Part shown: piece by piece, positions 1-8,745 of the stretch | How positions within the stretch are numbered: the first letter of the stretch is position 1 | Layout of the letters: each line of letters begins with the position of its first letter | NCBI RefSeq assembly: GCF_002150505.1 | Contig: NZ_MSSV01000006.1 | Location: forward strand, 1-64,000 | Direction of reading: 5' to 3' | From: Algoriphagus ratkowskyi | GTDB lineage: Bacteria > Bacteroidota > Bacteroidia > Cytophagales > Cyclobacteriaceae | DNA length: 64,000 bases | The notes under the pieces: model-generated | The model's database searches: none | What the model saw: only the letters and a program-made list of their open reading frames with translations | What the model was told of the DNA's origin: nothing | Position numbers and translations under genes: made by a program

Positions 1-2597
1 AATTTATAGGATATGTGACCATTAGCCGTACGCATTCAGGGAGAGATCCTATCGATCTAGGAGTACTGACGCTTGTGGAAGATGCACAGGTATTAGGAGA
101 AGTGATCATTCAAGGGCAGAATCCTCTTGGTGAGATGAGAGGTGATACTACTTCATTCAATGCGAGCGCCTTTAAAACAAAAGAAAATGGTATGGCTGAG
201 GATTTGATAGGGAAAATTCCGGGTGTTACCATCTCCAACGGTGAAGTACAAGCTCAAGGTGAATCTGTACAAAAGATCTTAGTAGATGGACGTGAGTTCT
301 TCGGTTCCGATCCTAATATTGCCTTGAAAAATTTACCAGCAGATGCTATAGATAGAATAGAAATTCTGGATCAAAGATCTGATCAAAGTCGTTTGACTGG
401 ATTTGATGATGGAACCTACACTAAGACGATCAACATCATTTTGAGAGAGGATAGAAAAAATGGTCAATTCGGCAGAGTATATGGTGGATATGGTACTGAC
501 GATAGGTATACCGCTGGTGGTAGTTTAAATCTTTTTGGTGGAGATAGAAGAGTATCCGTGTTAGGACTATTTAATAATATAAACCAACAGAATTTCTCCA
601 GTGATGACCTTGCTGGGGTAAATGCAAATGCTTCTGGAGGAGGAGGTAGAGGTAGCCGTGGAGGATCCGGTGGTGGAAATAGTAATTTCTATGGAGGAAA
701 TGATACAGGTACAATTACAACAAATGCATTTGGACTCAATTTTAGTGACAAATTTGGACCTAAAGTTAACTTCACTGGAAGTTATTTCTTCAATAATACA
801 CAAAACACACTGCGTCAAACCACTAATCGTCAGACAGTAATCAACGAGACAACAACTCAAAATTATCAAGAAAGTCTGATTAACTTTGTAGAAAATTTCA
901 ATCACAGAGCGAATGCTAGAATCGAAGCAGATTTGAACGATAAAAATTCCTTGGTTATCAGTCCTACTTTCTCTTATAGAACAGGTAATACCTATAGTGA
1001 CAGGGATGCTTTGACTTTGGCAAATGATACAGATTCACTTTCTTCTTTGCGTTCTATCACAGATGCTTTATCTAGTTCTTTTAGCCTTTCAAATAACATA
1101 ACTTACCGTTATAAATTTGATAAAAAAGGAAGAACACTTTCTACAGATATAAATACTTCATGGAATAACAGTGACCAAGATTCTGATTTAGGTGGAACTA
1201 GTAAAGATTATAACAGGAATTTATTTGATACTACCCTACAACAGACAGATTTGATCTCTAAGGGATTTACCTATCGTGTGAATGCAACGTTGACAGAACC
1301 ATTAGGAGAAAAGTCAATTGGTACTTTTGGCTATCAGATTAGTAATACTAAAACTGATTCAGACCAAAGGACAAGAGTACTAAACAATGAAAATATTACT
1401 GTTCTAGATACTGCTTTAAGTAATGACTTTGAGAACAAGTTCATTACTCAGAGATTAAGAACAGGTTATGCGTACAATAGCAACGGTTGGAATGTGAACT
1501 TGAATTTGGATTATCAATATGCAAAGCTTGACAATGAATCTTTCTTCCCTACTGAAGGAGTATTTGTCAAAGATTTCAACAACTTATTGCCAAGTGCTAA
1601 TCTTAGCTATAGAAATAGAGAGTCGGGGTTAAATTTTAGATTCAGATATAGAACTAGCACAAATGAGCCATCTGTAACGCAGCTTCAAAATGTCGTTAAT
1701 AACCAAAATCCACTTAGTCTAAGTGTAGGTAATCCAAACTTAAGTCAAAGTTATGCGCAGAACCTAAATGCTAACATTGGTAGATTTAATTTGGAGAAAA
1801 ACAGTTCGTTCTTCGTGTTTGCAAACTTTACATCTACAGATAATTATATAGGTACGAGTACCTACATCGCATCTACCGATACGTTGATCAATAACGATAT
1901 TCGTCTTGCTCCAGGTGGACAGATAACTCAGCCCGTCAATTTGGATGGTAATTTCAATGCGAGCATGTTCATGAACTATGGTACACCAATCAAGGGCATC
2001 AAAACGAACATTACCTTAAATACTAGAGTGTCTTTCACAAGATCTCCTGGTATTATTAATGGACTTAAAAACATTAATGATAATACTAACTTAGGTCAAG
2101 GAGTTTCATTTACTTCTAACATAAGTAAGGATTTTGACTTTACTCTTGGTACCACAGGTACTTACACGATCGTTAATTCAAGCTTGCAAGAAACCTTAGA
2201 TAATAACTATTACATTCAAGAATCAAATTTGAAACTTTATTATTCTCCAAATGATGGAAAATTATTTGTGGGAAATACAGTAAGTAATAGCTTATATCGT
2301 GGTCTTTCTGATGGATTTAATCAGTCAATATGGCTATGGAACATTGAAGCGGGTTACAGATTTGCTAAGAACAATAAGGCTGAAGTGAAATTAGTCATCT
2401 TTGACTTGTTGAATCAGAATACTAGTATCTCACGTACGATCTCTGATGTATCGGTATCGGATGTCTATACTAATGTTTTGACACGCTATGGCTTACTTAC
2501 ATTTACTTATATCATTGGTAAATTTAAGAGTGATGCTGCGCCATCTGATCGCCCTCAAAGAGGAGGCCCTCCAGGCGGAGGTAGCAGAACTTGGTAA
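1..2597 (+). CDS. Outer membrane beta-barrel (TonB-receptor-like) protein, 5' end outside window
   Basis: The frame is open from the first bases (Phe-Ile-Gly-Tyr precedes the GTG at 15), so the true start lies upstream and the GTG is not the start. The FIGY remnant fits the end of a carboxypeptidase-regulatory-like beta-sandwich. A plug-like part follows, with GKIPGVTISNGEVQAQGES and a VDGREFF segment, then a long Asn/Thr/Ser-rich region with alternating aromatic strands typical of a 14-22 strand barrel. A Gly-rich loop sits about 205 residues in, and the tail is Pro/Gly-rich (RGGPPGGG). This is the family of large Bacteroidota outer-membrane beta-barrel proteins related to TonB receptors; the substrate cannot be told. 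A clear terminator follows. Confidence 0.85.
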   Translation, partial: FIGYVTISRTHSGRDPIDLGVLTLVEDAQVLGEVIIQGQNPLGEMRGDTTSFNASAFKTKENGMAEDLIGKIPGVTISNGEVQAQGESVQKILVDGREFFGSDPNIALKNLPADAIDRIEILDQRSDQSRLTGFDDGTYTKTINIILREDRKNGQFGRVYGGYGTDDRYTAGGSLNLFGGDRRVSVLGLFNNINQQNFSSDDLAGVNANASGGGGRGSRGGSGGGNSNFYGGNDTGTITTNAFGLNFSDKFGPKVNFTGSYFFNNTQNTLRQTTNRQTVINETTTQNYQESLINFVENFNHRANARIEADLNDKNSLVISPTFSYRTGNTYSDRDALTLANDTDSLSSLRSITDALSSSFSLSNNITYRYKFDKKGRTLSTDINTSWNNSDQDSDLGGTSKDYNRNLFDTTLQQTDLISKGFTYRVNATLTEPLGEKSIGTFGYQISNTKTDSDQRTRVLNNENITVLDTALSNDFENKFITQRLRTGYAYNSNGWNVNLNLDYQYAKLDNESFFPTEGVFVKDFNNLLPSANLSYRNRESGLNFRFRYRTSTNEPSVTQLQNVVNNQNPLSLSVGNPNLSQSYAQNLNANIGRFNLEKNSSFFVFANFTSTDNYIGTSTYIASTDTLINNDIRLAPGGQITQPVNLDGNFNASMFMNYGTPIKGIKTNITLNTRVSFTRSPGIINGLKNINDNTNLGQGVSFTSNISKDFDFTLGTTGTYTIVNSSLQETLDNNYYIQESNLKLYYSPNDGKLFVGNTVSNSLYRGLSDGFNQSIWLWNIEAGYRFAKNNKAEVKLVIFDLLNQNTSISRTISDVSVSDVYTNVLTRYGLLTFTYIIGKFKSDAAPSDRPQRGGPPGGGSRTW

Positions 2598-2623
2598 TAG
2601 TCCCATCTGTATTCTAAAATATC

Positions 2624-2657
2624 AAACCGACTGGATAAATTCAGTCGGTTTTTTTTT
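2624..2657 (+). terminator. Rho-independent terminator of the beta-barrel gene
   Basis: Perfect 10-bp stem AAACCGACTG / CAGTCGGTTT with an 8-base loop, running straight into a T tract, 27 bases after the stop codon. Confidence 0.9.
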
Positions 2658-2702
2658 ATCTTTTCTACTAAAAATTAGTATTTTAACTAAATTACATGGT
2701 AC

Positions 2703-3776
2703 ATGAAGGGTCTATATTTATTTTCTTTAGTTTTCATCTTCTGTTCTTGTGTATCAGAATCTGAGAATGAATCTACGATAACAATAGAAGTAAATGATTT
2801 TGAGGAGATCAAACTTAGTTCTGAAAAGCACTATTTTGAGGAGATAATCAATCCTTCAAGTTTGGCGCTACAAGGAGATATGGTACTAATAAGTGAATAC
2901 CATAATGTCCCAGATGAGTTTCCACGAATTCACATAATCAATTCTAAAGATTGGACTTATGACAAACCTAAAGGAAGGTATGGAAAAGGTCCATTAGAAA
3001 CCGCTATACCCGAATTTATAGGTTCGAAAGACCCAGATAATTTTTGGGTATATGATTACAATAACAGAAAGATCTCAACTTTTTTATTTAATGACACTAT
3101 TCTTTTAGCCAGTAGTGATCGGAAAATCACAGATCCAAGTATGGGGCCCATAAGCCTAGTATTAGCTCCAAACGGAAATTACTTGGGGTCTCCAAGGGAG
3201 AATGAAAATAAAATACTGGAATTTGTCCCTGAGGGAAAGCTGATTGGTACATACGGAAAGCATGAAAGATTAAAAGAAAAACCTGAGCTAAAAAATTTTC
3301 AAATTAGTCTACTTAACGGTGGGCGATTCGGTGGAAATCCTACTATTGGAATTTATGTCATAGCAAGTGTTTATAGAGACTTATTGGAAATATTCGACTA
3401 TCACACAGCCAATTTTATTTCAGTTATAGGATCAGGTACAAAGCTTCCGGAATTTGAATATCATGAAAGTAAATTTGGTGGAATGCTAAGTTTTGCGCCC
3501 GATGTTCCAACTAAATATCAAGGAATTTCCATATCCGAACAATATATTTTTGCTCTCTATTCAGGGTACTCTCCTTTAGACTACTCTAATTCTGGACTAA
3601 CTGCTAAAGAAATTCGGGTATTTGATTTAGAAGGTAATCCTAAATGGAGATTTATACTAGATAGATCAGTTTCTCAAATTTCCATAAACGAACAGACCCA
3701 TGAAATCTATGGACTCACTACCGATGAAAATCCTGGGATTGCTGTTTTTAAAATCTCGAAGGTCTTATTGGAGTAA
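2703..3776 (+). CDS. Lipoprotein with 6-bladed beta-propeller-like fold
   Basis: A 357-residue protein. The N-terminus is a short lipoprotein signal (hydrophobic residues 4-13, Cys16 in FCSC). The rest carries repeated propeller-type pieces (GRYGKGP near residue 91, YDYNNRKISTF near 119, DLEGNPKW near 314) like the TolB-like or BF3164-type 6-bladed propeller lipoproteins of Bacteroidota. These are usually surface or periplasmic and often of unknown ligand. The start is the ATG at 2703. The gene looks AT-richer than the genes upstream and has no operon partner: a terminator precedes it and 215 bases separate it from the next gene. The fold assignment is inference from sequence style; the function is unknown. 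Confidence 0.7.
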   Translation: MKGLYLFSLVFIFCSCVSESENESTITIEVNDFEEIKLSSEKHYFEEIINPSSLALQGDMVLISEYHNVPDEFPRIHIINSKDWTYDKPKGRYGKGPLETAIPEFIGSKDPDNFWVYDYNNRKISTFLFNDTILLASSDRKITDPSMGPISLVLAPNGNYLGSPRENENKILEFVPEGKLIGTYGKHERLKEKPELKNFQISLLNGGRFGGNPTIGIYVIASVYRDLLEIFDYHTANFISVIGSGTKLPEFEYHESKFGGMLSFAPDVPTKYQGISISEQYIFALYSGYSPLDYSNSGLTAKEIRVFDLEGNPKWRFILDRSVSQISINEQTHEIYGLTTDENPGIAVFKISKVLLE

Positions 3777-3962
3777 CCCTATACAGGGTCTAATTATTCA
3801 GTAGGATTTTCTTCTACTTGAAATCTAAAATCATTCTTACGACAATTTTTTAAAGACAAGATACATTTAAGGCAACATGTACGAATAATCAGCTAATCAG
3901 TCATAAAGAAATAAATTTGTTAATAATCACAGGCAAAATTGAAATATTTCTTTTTAATTTGA

Positions 3963-3974
3963 ATTAACGTTAAT
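3963..3974. promoter_or_regulatory. Perfect 12-bp palindrome upstream of beta-helix lipoprotein gene
   Basis: ATTAACGTTAAT is its own reverse complement and begins just after a TTTG (3958-3961) that could be a -33 element. It ends 17 bases before the ATG at 3992. This is a plausible operator or promoter-spacer palindrome; the AT-rich background weakens the case. Confidence 0.35.
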
Positions 3975-3991
3975 TATTTAAACTTATAATC

Positions 3992-5092
3992 ATGAAAAAT
4001 GTGTGTTTTTTTGGACTTGTCATAATGGTTATGGCAAGTTGTACGGACCTATCTCAAAATGATAACTTGCTTCAGGAAAAAGACCAGATTGAGTTGGCAA
4101 AACCTGAACTTGAAATTGACTTTTCTAATCTTGAATTGAAAATGAAATTTTATGAGCAAAAGAATCAGGAAAGATTGGCCAATGCTACCCATTTGAAGAA
4201 AGGCTGTGATTCCAATGTTAAAGTTCCATTGGATTTCTCCAGTATTCAGGAAGCAGTGGATAATGTTTGCGATGGGGGACATGTAATGGTAAGCTCCGGG
4301 GAATATTATGAGGAAATTTATATTAATAAACCAGGTGTTAAAATAAAAGCAATCGGAGATGTTGTATTAATCGGAGGATTCATTTTAAATGAATATGCTG
4401 ATGAAACTACTATTCAAAATTTTAAAATTAAGCTACATGGCGCTATAAATGGAATTTTTTCATACAAAGCAGATAAGCTAAGAATCAGCCAAAATGAGAT
4501 AGAAGATTTTCCTTTTTATAATAATTATGGAATCCTCTTAGGGAATACTAATGAGTCGATTATTCATAAAAATAAGATTATTCGAACCGGTAATGGTATA
4601 ACTTTAATGACGGATGATAATTATGAGGGAATAAGTCAAAAAAATGATATTTCCTTTAATTATGTAAACAGTTACTTTATTTCTGGAATTAGTTTTATAG
4701 GAAATCTAGATGAAAATTCAATAAAAAATAATACTGTAAGCCTTCACGCTTTTTATAGAGAACGCTTTTTCGGAGGAGGAATTGCTTTAATTAGTAGAGT
4801 AAACTCCAATCATTTTATTAGCAGTGATAATAACCAAATCAAGAACAATAATATAAGTGATGGAACTATAGGTCTTTTAATCACGGATTTCAATTCTGGA
4901 AATGAAGTTACAGGGAATGAAATTTCCAATAATTTTATGTACGGAATTTATTCTTTATCCCTTGACGAGGGGGCTAATCCCAATATTTTTAAAAACAATA
5001 CAGTTCGTGATAACTTTTCCTGTGATATTGTAGATGTTTCAGGTATAAATATTTATCTCAAAAATACTGCGGATTGTACTATTGGAATTTAA
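3992..5092 (+). CDS. Right-handed parallel beta-helix lipoprotein
   Basis: A 366-residue protein. The lipoprotein signal ends in MASC (Cys17). From about residue 75 the sequence becomes a PbH1/NosD-type beta-helix: SSIQEAVDNV, then VMVSSGEYYEEIYINKPGV, and many short turns rich in Asn (NNTV, NNNIS, GNEISNN). Such folds occur in pectate-lyase-like carbohydrate enzymes and in surface adhesins. No lyase catalytic set is obvious, so an enzyme activity should not be assumed. The gene is strikingly AT-rich, as is its upstream neighbour, which suggests an acquired pair. It converges with the fasciclin gene; the hairpin between them fits the opposite strand better. Confidence 0.72.
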   Translation: MKNVCFFGLVIMVMASCTDLSQNDNLLQEKDQIELAKPELEIDFSNLELKMKFYEQKNQERLANATHLKKGCDSNVKVPLDFSSIQEAVDNVCDGGHVMVSSGEYYEEIYINKPGVKIKAIGDVVLIGGFILNEYADETTIQNFKIKLHGAINGIFSYKADKLRISQNEIEDFPFYNNYGILLGNTNESIIHKNKIIRTGNGITLMTDDNYEGISQKNDISFNYVNSYFISGISFIGNLDENSIKNNTVSLHAFYRERFFGGGIALISRVNSNHFISSDNNQIKNNNISDGTIGLLITDFNSGNEVTGNEISNNFMYGIYSLSLDEGANPNIFKNNTVRDNFSCDIVDVSGINIYLKNTADCTIGI

Positions 5093-5097
5093 AGACA

Positions 5098-5128
5098 CAA
5101 AAAAGCCGACTCCATCAGGAGCCGGCTT
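5098..5128 (-). terminator. Terminator of the fasciclin gene
   Basis: On the minus strand the stem AGCCGGCTCC / GGAGTCGGCT (one G-U pair, 4-base loop) is followed by six T. On the plus strand the same pair is an A-C mismatch and there is no T tract, so the minus gene ending at 5150 is the likely user. Confidence 0.8.
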
Positions 5129-5149
5129 AGCAATTGGGTGACCAACAAC

Positions 5150-5716
5150 TTACTTTTTAGGAAGAACCACTGAGTCTACAGAGTGTATCACGCCATTTGA
5201 CTGCCATACATCCGATATAGTAACTTTGGATTCGCCACCATTTTCGTCAGTGATATAAAGGTCTTTACCTTTCATCCAAGCAGTTAACTTTCCGCCTTGA
5301 ACGGTTGTAAGAACAGCTTTACCATCTCCTTTTTTGATCGCAGCAGCAATTTCTTTAGATCCCATTTTACCAGCAACTACGTGGTATGTAAGGACAGCCT
5401 GAAGTGTCGCTTTATTTTCTGGCTTCAAAAGCGTCTCTACTGTTCCAGCAGGAAGTTTCTCAAAAGCCATGTTATCTGGAGCAAATACCGTGAAAGGTCC
5501 TGCTCCCTGTAATGTCTCTACTAAACCTGCTGCCTTTACAGCTGCTACTAATGTGGTGTGATCCGCAGAATTCACTGCATTCTCCACTATATTTTTAGAA
5601 GGATACATTTCTGCGCCACCAACCATTTTTGTTTTTTCCATTTGAGCAAAAGCCATGTTTGCAGAAAGAAAAATGAAGGCTGCGAAAGCCATTTTGAAGA
5701 AATTTTGAATTTTCAT
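5150..5716 (-). CDS. Secreted fasciclin (FAS1) domain protein
   Basis: A 188-residue protein with a signal peptide (KMAFAAFIFLSANMAFA, cleaved near residue 24) and one FAS1 domain over the rest. Both conserved FAS1 boxes are visible: H1 as FTVFAPDNMAFEKLP near residue 75 and H2 as GVIHSVDSVVLP at the C-terminus, with a YHV motif between. FAS1 proteins are exported adhesion or surface proteins; the bacterial single-domain form is common in Bacteroidota and its ligand is usually unknown. The ATG start gives a normal signal peptide. It is divergent from pheS and followed by its own terminator. Confidence 0.92.
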   Translation of the reverse strand: MKIQNFFKMAFAAFIFLSANMAFAQMEKTKMVGGAEMYPSKNIVENAVNSADHTTLVAAVKAAGLVETLQGAGPFTVFAPDNMAFEKLPAGTVETLLKPENKATLQAVLTYHVVAGKMGSKEIAAAIKKGDGKAVLTTVQGGKLTAWMKGKDLYITDENGGESKVTISDVWQSNGVIHSVDSVVLPKK

Positions 5717-5920
5717 AATCGTATTAGTTTGAATTTTTTTTGGTTTCTTTATTTGGGATGAGATACGAGCGCTTTTGCAAGTCTGGATTTAGTGATGTAA
5801 AAAATACTACATATTATTATATTCGATTAACGAGATCATGAGCACATTAATCAGTTCATTTATCTTCAGTCCTTTTACTTCAAGACATCACATGGTTTTT
5901 GAATTTCTAGCTTATCAAAA

Positions 5921-5970
5921 CCTAAAGTCAACCTTTAGGCTTTCCAAAAGACCCCAAAAGCCTTAGCTTT
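5921..5970 (+). promoter_or_regulatory. Two hairpins in the pheS leader
   Basis: CCTAAAG / CTTTAGG (5921-5939) and AAAGC / GCTTT (5957-5970) lie in the 60 bases before pheS. They could form leader structures; no Phe-rich leader peptide or T-box sequence is seen, so attenuation is only a possibility. Confidence 0.25.
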
Positions 5971-5993
5971 GCCATTCGAATAATTTGAATCCC

Positions 5994-7022
5994 ATGTACC
6001 AAGAGAAAATCGAATCAATTAAGGCCGCTATTGCAGCAGCAGATGCCAATAGCCCAGAAGAGTTAGAAACCTACAGAATGGAGTATATCTCTAAAAAATC
6101 TGTGGTGGGAGAGCTTTTTGCAGACATGGGAAAAGTGCCTAATGAGGAGAAAAGAACCTATGGACAGTTGGTAAATGGCGTCAAGCAACTTGCCGAAGAG
6201 AAGTTCCAAGAGTTAATCGAGAGAATAAGTCAAACAAATAAGAAGTCTAAAGCCGCTGATATAGACTTAACATTACCTCCTTCCAATCAAAGTCTCGGCG
6301 GTATTCATCCGCTGACAGCTACTCGTCAACGAATTATCGAGATCTTCGAGCGTATTGGATTCAATCTATCTGAAGGGCCAGAGATCGAAGATGACTGGCA
6401 TAACTTTACAGCCTTAAATTTTCCGGAAAATCACCCTGCTCGTGAAATGCAGGATACATTTTTCATCGAAAAGAATCCTGATATAGCACTCAGAACACAT
6501 ACTTCATCAGTACAGGTGCGTGTGATGGAAAATCAGAAACCTCCTATACGTACTCTTTCTCCGGGAAGAGTATACAGAAATGAAGCTATATCAGCGCGTG
6601 CACATTGTATTTTCCACCAAGTGGAAGGTCTGTATGTCGACGAGAATGTAGGTTTTGCTGATTTGAAAAATACACTTTACCACTTTGCCAAAGAGATGTT
6701 TGGCAAAGAAACCAAAGTAAGATTCAGACCTTCTTATTTCCCATTTACCGAGCCAAGTGCGGAGATCGATATCACTTGTCTGATCTGTGGAGGCAAAGGA
6801 TGTAACGTCTGCAAAGGATCTGGCTGGGTGGAGATCGGCGGATCAGGAATGGTGGATCCAAATGTGTTGGAAAACTGTGGAATTGATGCTAAAAAATACA
6901 CTGGCTTTGCCTTTGGTATGGGCATCGAGCGAATCGCCATGCTTAAATATCAGATCAAAGACCTTCGTCTATTCACAGAGAATGATGTGAGGTTCCTAAG
7001 GCAGTTTAGGACGGTGCTATAA
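5994..7022 (+). CDS. pheS: Phenylalanine--tRNA ligase alpha subunit
   Basis: Charges tRNA-Phe in the cytoplasm as part of an alpha2-beta2 enzyme with PheT. From the ATG at 5994 it is 342 residues, normal for PheS; an in-frame TTG at 5985 is less likely. An N-terminal coiled-coil tRNA-binding arm (to about residue 90) is followed by the class II catalytic core: FHQVEGLYVD as motif 2 and GFAFGMGIERIAML as motif 3. A Cys cluster CLICGGKGCNVC sits before GWVEIGGSGMVDPNVL and could bind zinc; similar Cys-containing forms are known in other PheS, while the E. coli enzyme lacks it. pheT is not adjacent, as is usual in Bacteroidota. A bidirectional terminator follows further downstream. Confidence 0.96.
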   Translation: MYQEKIESIKAAIAAADANSPEELETYRMEYISKKSVVGELFADMGKVPNEEKRTYGQLVNGVKQLAEEKFQELIERISQTNKKSKAADIDLTLPPSNQSLGGIHPLTATRQRIIEIFERIGFNLSEGPEIEDDWHNFTALNFPENHPAREMQDTFFIEKNPDIALRTHTSSVQVRVMENQKPPIRTLSPGRVYRNEAISARAHCIFHQVEGLYVDENVGFADLKNTLYHFAKEMFGKETKVRFRPSYFPFTEPSAEIDITCLICGGKGCNVCKGSGWVEIGGSGMVDPNVLENCGIDAKKYTGFAFGMGIERIAMLKYQIKDLRLFTENDVRFLRQFRTVL

Positions 7023-7059
7023 AAAAATGGAAGGCGTTGAGAAATTATTAGCTTTTTTT

Positions 7060-7225
7060 TACCACAATGGTCACAGAGTTTTTCGCAGAGAGCGCAACTG
7101 GCAATGTTATCCTGCTTCTCCAGAAGCAAGATTATGTGAAATGAGATAGATTGTTGCGTACCAATGATATTTCTCTGTGACTTCTTTGCGTGAACTTTGA
7201 ACGCTTTGCGGTTTCAAATACCATT
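7060..7225. repeat. Degenerate CACAGAG/CGCAAAG intergenic repeat with inverted halves
   Basis: In the 345-base gap after pheS, the left part reads ACCACAATGGTCACAGAG...CGCAGAGAGCGCAA. The reverse complement of the right part (7170-7220) reads AAACCGCAAAGCG...CACGCAAAGAAG then TCACAGAGA. The two halves are therefore loose inverted copies of the same short-word repeat, a type scattered between genes in many Bacteroidota. It has no coding potential, and the rest of the gap holds only the terminator. Confidence 0.4.
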
Positions 7226-7290
7226 GCCACTTCTGAATACGTATAAAATTACCTATTCCTGAAGACTTGAACAGCGGCAAATTTGAGACA

Positions 7291-7328
7291 AAAAAACAGG
7301 TTCAAATCTATGATCTGAACCTGTTTTT
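7291..7328. terminator. Bidirectional terminator between pheS and kmo
   Basis: Stem AAAACAGGTTCA / TGAACCTGTTTT (12 bp) is flanked by an A tract on the left and a T tract on the right, so it can end transcripts from both strands. It sits 40 bases past the kmo stop codon. Confidence 0.85.
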
Positions 7329-7367
7329 CCTTCTCTGCCTGAACTCAGCAGACTCCGTGATAAAAGA

Positions 7368-8720
7368 CTACACCGCTTTTGCTGTTTCCATTTTATAGAT
7401 GATATTCTCGTAGTCGAGCTTATTCCAATTCTCTGTAATCAGCGGATCAGCCATCACACGATCCATGATTGCTTCCTGTAGTTTTCCTTGAGTATAAGCT
7501 TCTGAATACCTCATGTCGGTGAAAGTCACCATAGAATACAATGGAATCCAGTCATTAGGATATAACTCGTATAGCTTGGCCTCTATTTTCTTTCGAAGTA
7601 CAAACTTCGGGTCAGCCACAGAATCTTTCATTTCTTCAAAATTCTCCATCGCCAATTGGCAGATTGCGTCGGTATCTATTTTTCGTTTTTTCTGGAATTT
7701 TTCAAACACTAAATCCCAGGAGTTAGTCCCAAACTTATCGATCAAGCCATTCAAAATTGAGCAATCTTCAAAGCCACAATTCATACCCTGCCCATAGAAT
7801 GGAACCATAGCGTGGCTCGCATCTCCCATCAGCAGACTAGTTCCTTGTACCCAAGGGAAGCATTCGACATTGATCAGAGCTGAAGTAGGATTTGCGAAGT
7901 ACTCTTTCTTCAGATCCGGCATCATTTGGTACGCATCGTCAAAATAATTCGAAAATAAGATCTCTAGATCATTCTCGTCATTGATTTTGTCGAAGCATAT
8001 TTTGGAGCCACTATGCGGCAAAAATAGCGTACAGGTAAATGTCTTATCAGGATTTGGAAGAGCGATCAGCATAAATCTGCCTCTTGGCCAGATATGCAGC
8101 GCATTCGGATCCATTGCAAATTCGCCTTCTGCAGTTGCCGGGATCGTTAGCTCCTTGTATTCATGAGTGATGTATTCTTGTTTGTAATTGAAGCGAATTT
8201 GCTTTTGCATCGCTAGTCTAAGCGAAGAATAAGCTCCATCAGATCCGAACAACACAGGTGCAAGGACTTTCTTTTCGCCTTCTGGCGTCTGGAAATTGAT
8301 CTCCTGAGTACGGAAATCTACATCGGTGCATTTATGCTCAAATTTGAAGTGAACTCCCAAGCGCTCGCCTTCTTCTACAAGCAATTGATTGAATTTGCCT
8401 CTGGAAAGGGAGTAGATAGCCTGATCTTCTTTCCCGTAAGAAATAAAAGTAGTACCGCCATGCTCATCATGAATCTTACGACCATACATAGGGATGGCCA
8501 ATGGCATCACTTTGTCTCTTAGACCAACTTCCTCAAGTGCTTTCCATCCTCGATGGCTAAGAGCCATGTTGATTGATCTTTTCCCTTCGTCAAAAGTTGA
8601 TTTGCGTTTGTCAGGTCTTTTGTCATAAACTTGGACATCTAAACCTTGACGCTTTAGATATATAGCCATTAGTGAACCTATCAATCCGGCTCCTAACACA
8701 GTTACTTGATTCTTTTCCAT
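7368..8720 (-). CDS. kmo: Kynurenine 3-monooxygenase
   Basis: FAD- and NADPH-dependent hydroxylation of L-kynurenine to 3-hydroxykynurenine. From the ATG at 8720 it is 450 residues, the usual length. An in-frame GTG at 8738 would add six residues but lies only 7 bases from the kynU stop. Visible: the Rossmann motif GAGLIGSLMAIYL near residue 10, the flavin hydroxylase GDASHAMVPFYGQGMNCG motif near residue 295, and DGAYSSLR between them. It is followed by the bidirectional terminator, so it is the last gene of the kynurenine group. It lies 25 bases after kynU in the same direction and is probably co-transcribed with it. Confidence 0.95.
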   Translation of the reverse strand: MEKNQVTVLGAGLIGSLMAIYLKRQGLDVQVYDKRPDKRKSTFDEGKRSINMALSHRGWKALEEVGLRDKVMPLAIPMYGRKIHDEHGGTTFISYGKEDQAIYSLSRGKFNQLLVEEGERLGVHFKFEHKCTDVDFRTQEINFQTPEGEKKVLAPVLFGSDGAYSSLRLAMQKQIRFNYKQEYITHEYKELTIPATAEGEFAMDPNALHIWPRGRFMLIALPNPDKTFTCTLFLPHSGSKICFDKINDENDLEILFSNYFDDAYQMMPDLKKEYFANPTSALINVECFPWVQGTSLLMGDASHAMVPFYGQGMNCGFEDCSILNGLIDKFGTNSWDLVFEKFQKKRKIDTDAICQLAMENFEEMKDSVADPKFVLRKKIEAKLYELYPNDWIPLYSMVTFTDMRYSEAYTQGKLQEAIMDRVMADPLITENWNKLDYENIIYKMETAKAV

Positions 8721-8745
8721 TTGGATTGTTTTATCCACGCTTCCT

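Noticed and set aside
567-905. 112-codon minus-strand frame inside the beta-barrel gene
   Set aside because: It lies fully antisense to a clear coding region and has Cys/Ile-rich low-complexity sequence without a recognisable motif.
5985-5993. TTG start for pheS
   Set aside because: The ATG nine bases later gives the usual N-terminus. Similar TTG or GTG starts were dropped for kmo (8738), the hydroxyanthranilate dioxygenase (10837), the RsmB-like gene (14949), GNAT (19386), the 23.7-kb lipoprotein (23725), the TonB receptor (38776) and the CsaA-like gene (46642).
7060-7225. Possible CRISPR-like array from the CACAGAG/CGCAAAG words
   Set aside because: The words are irregularly spaced, unequal and in inverted halves, with no constant repeat and spacer lengths and no cas gene in the window.
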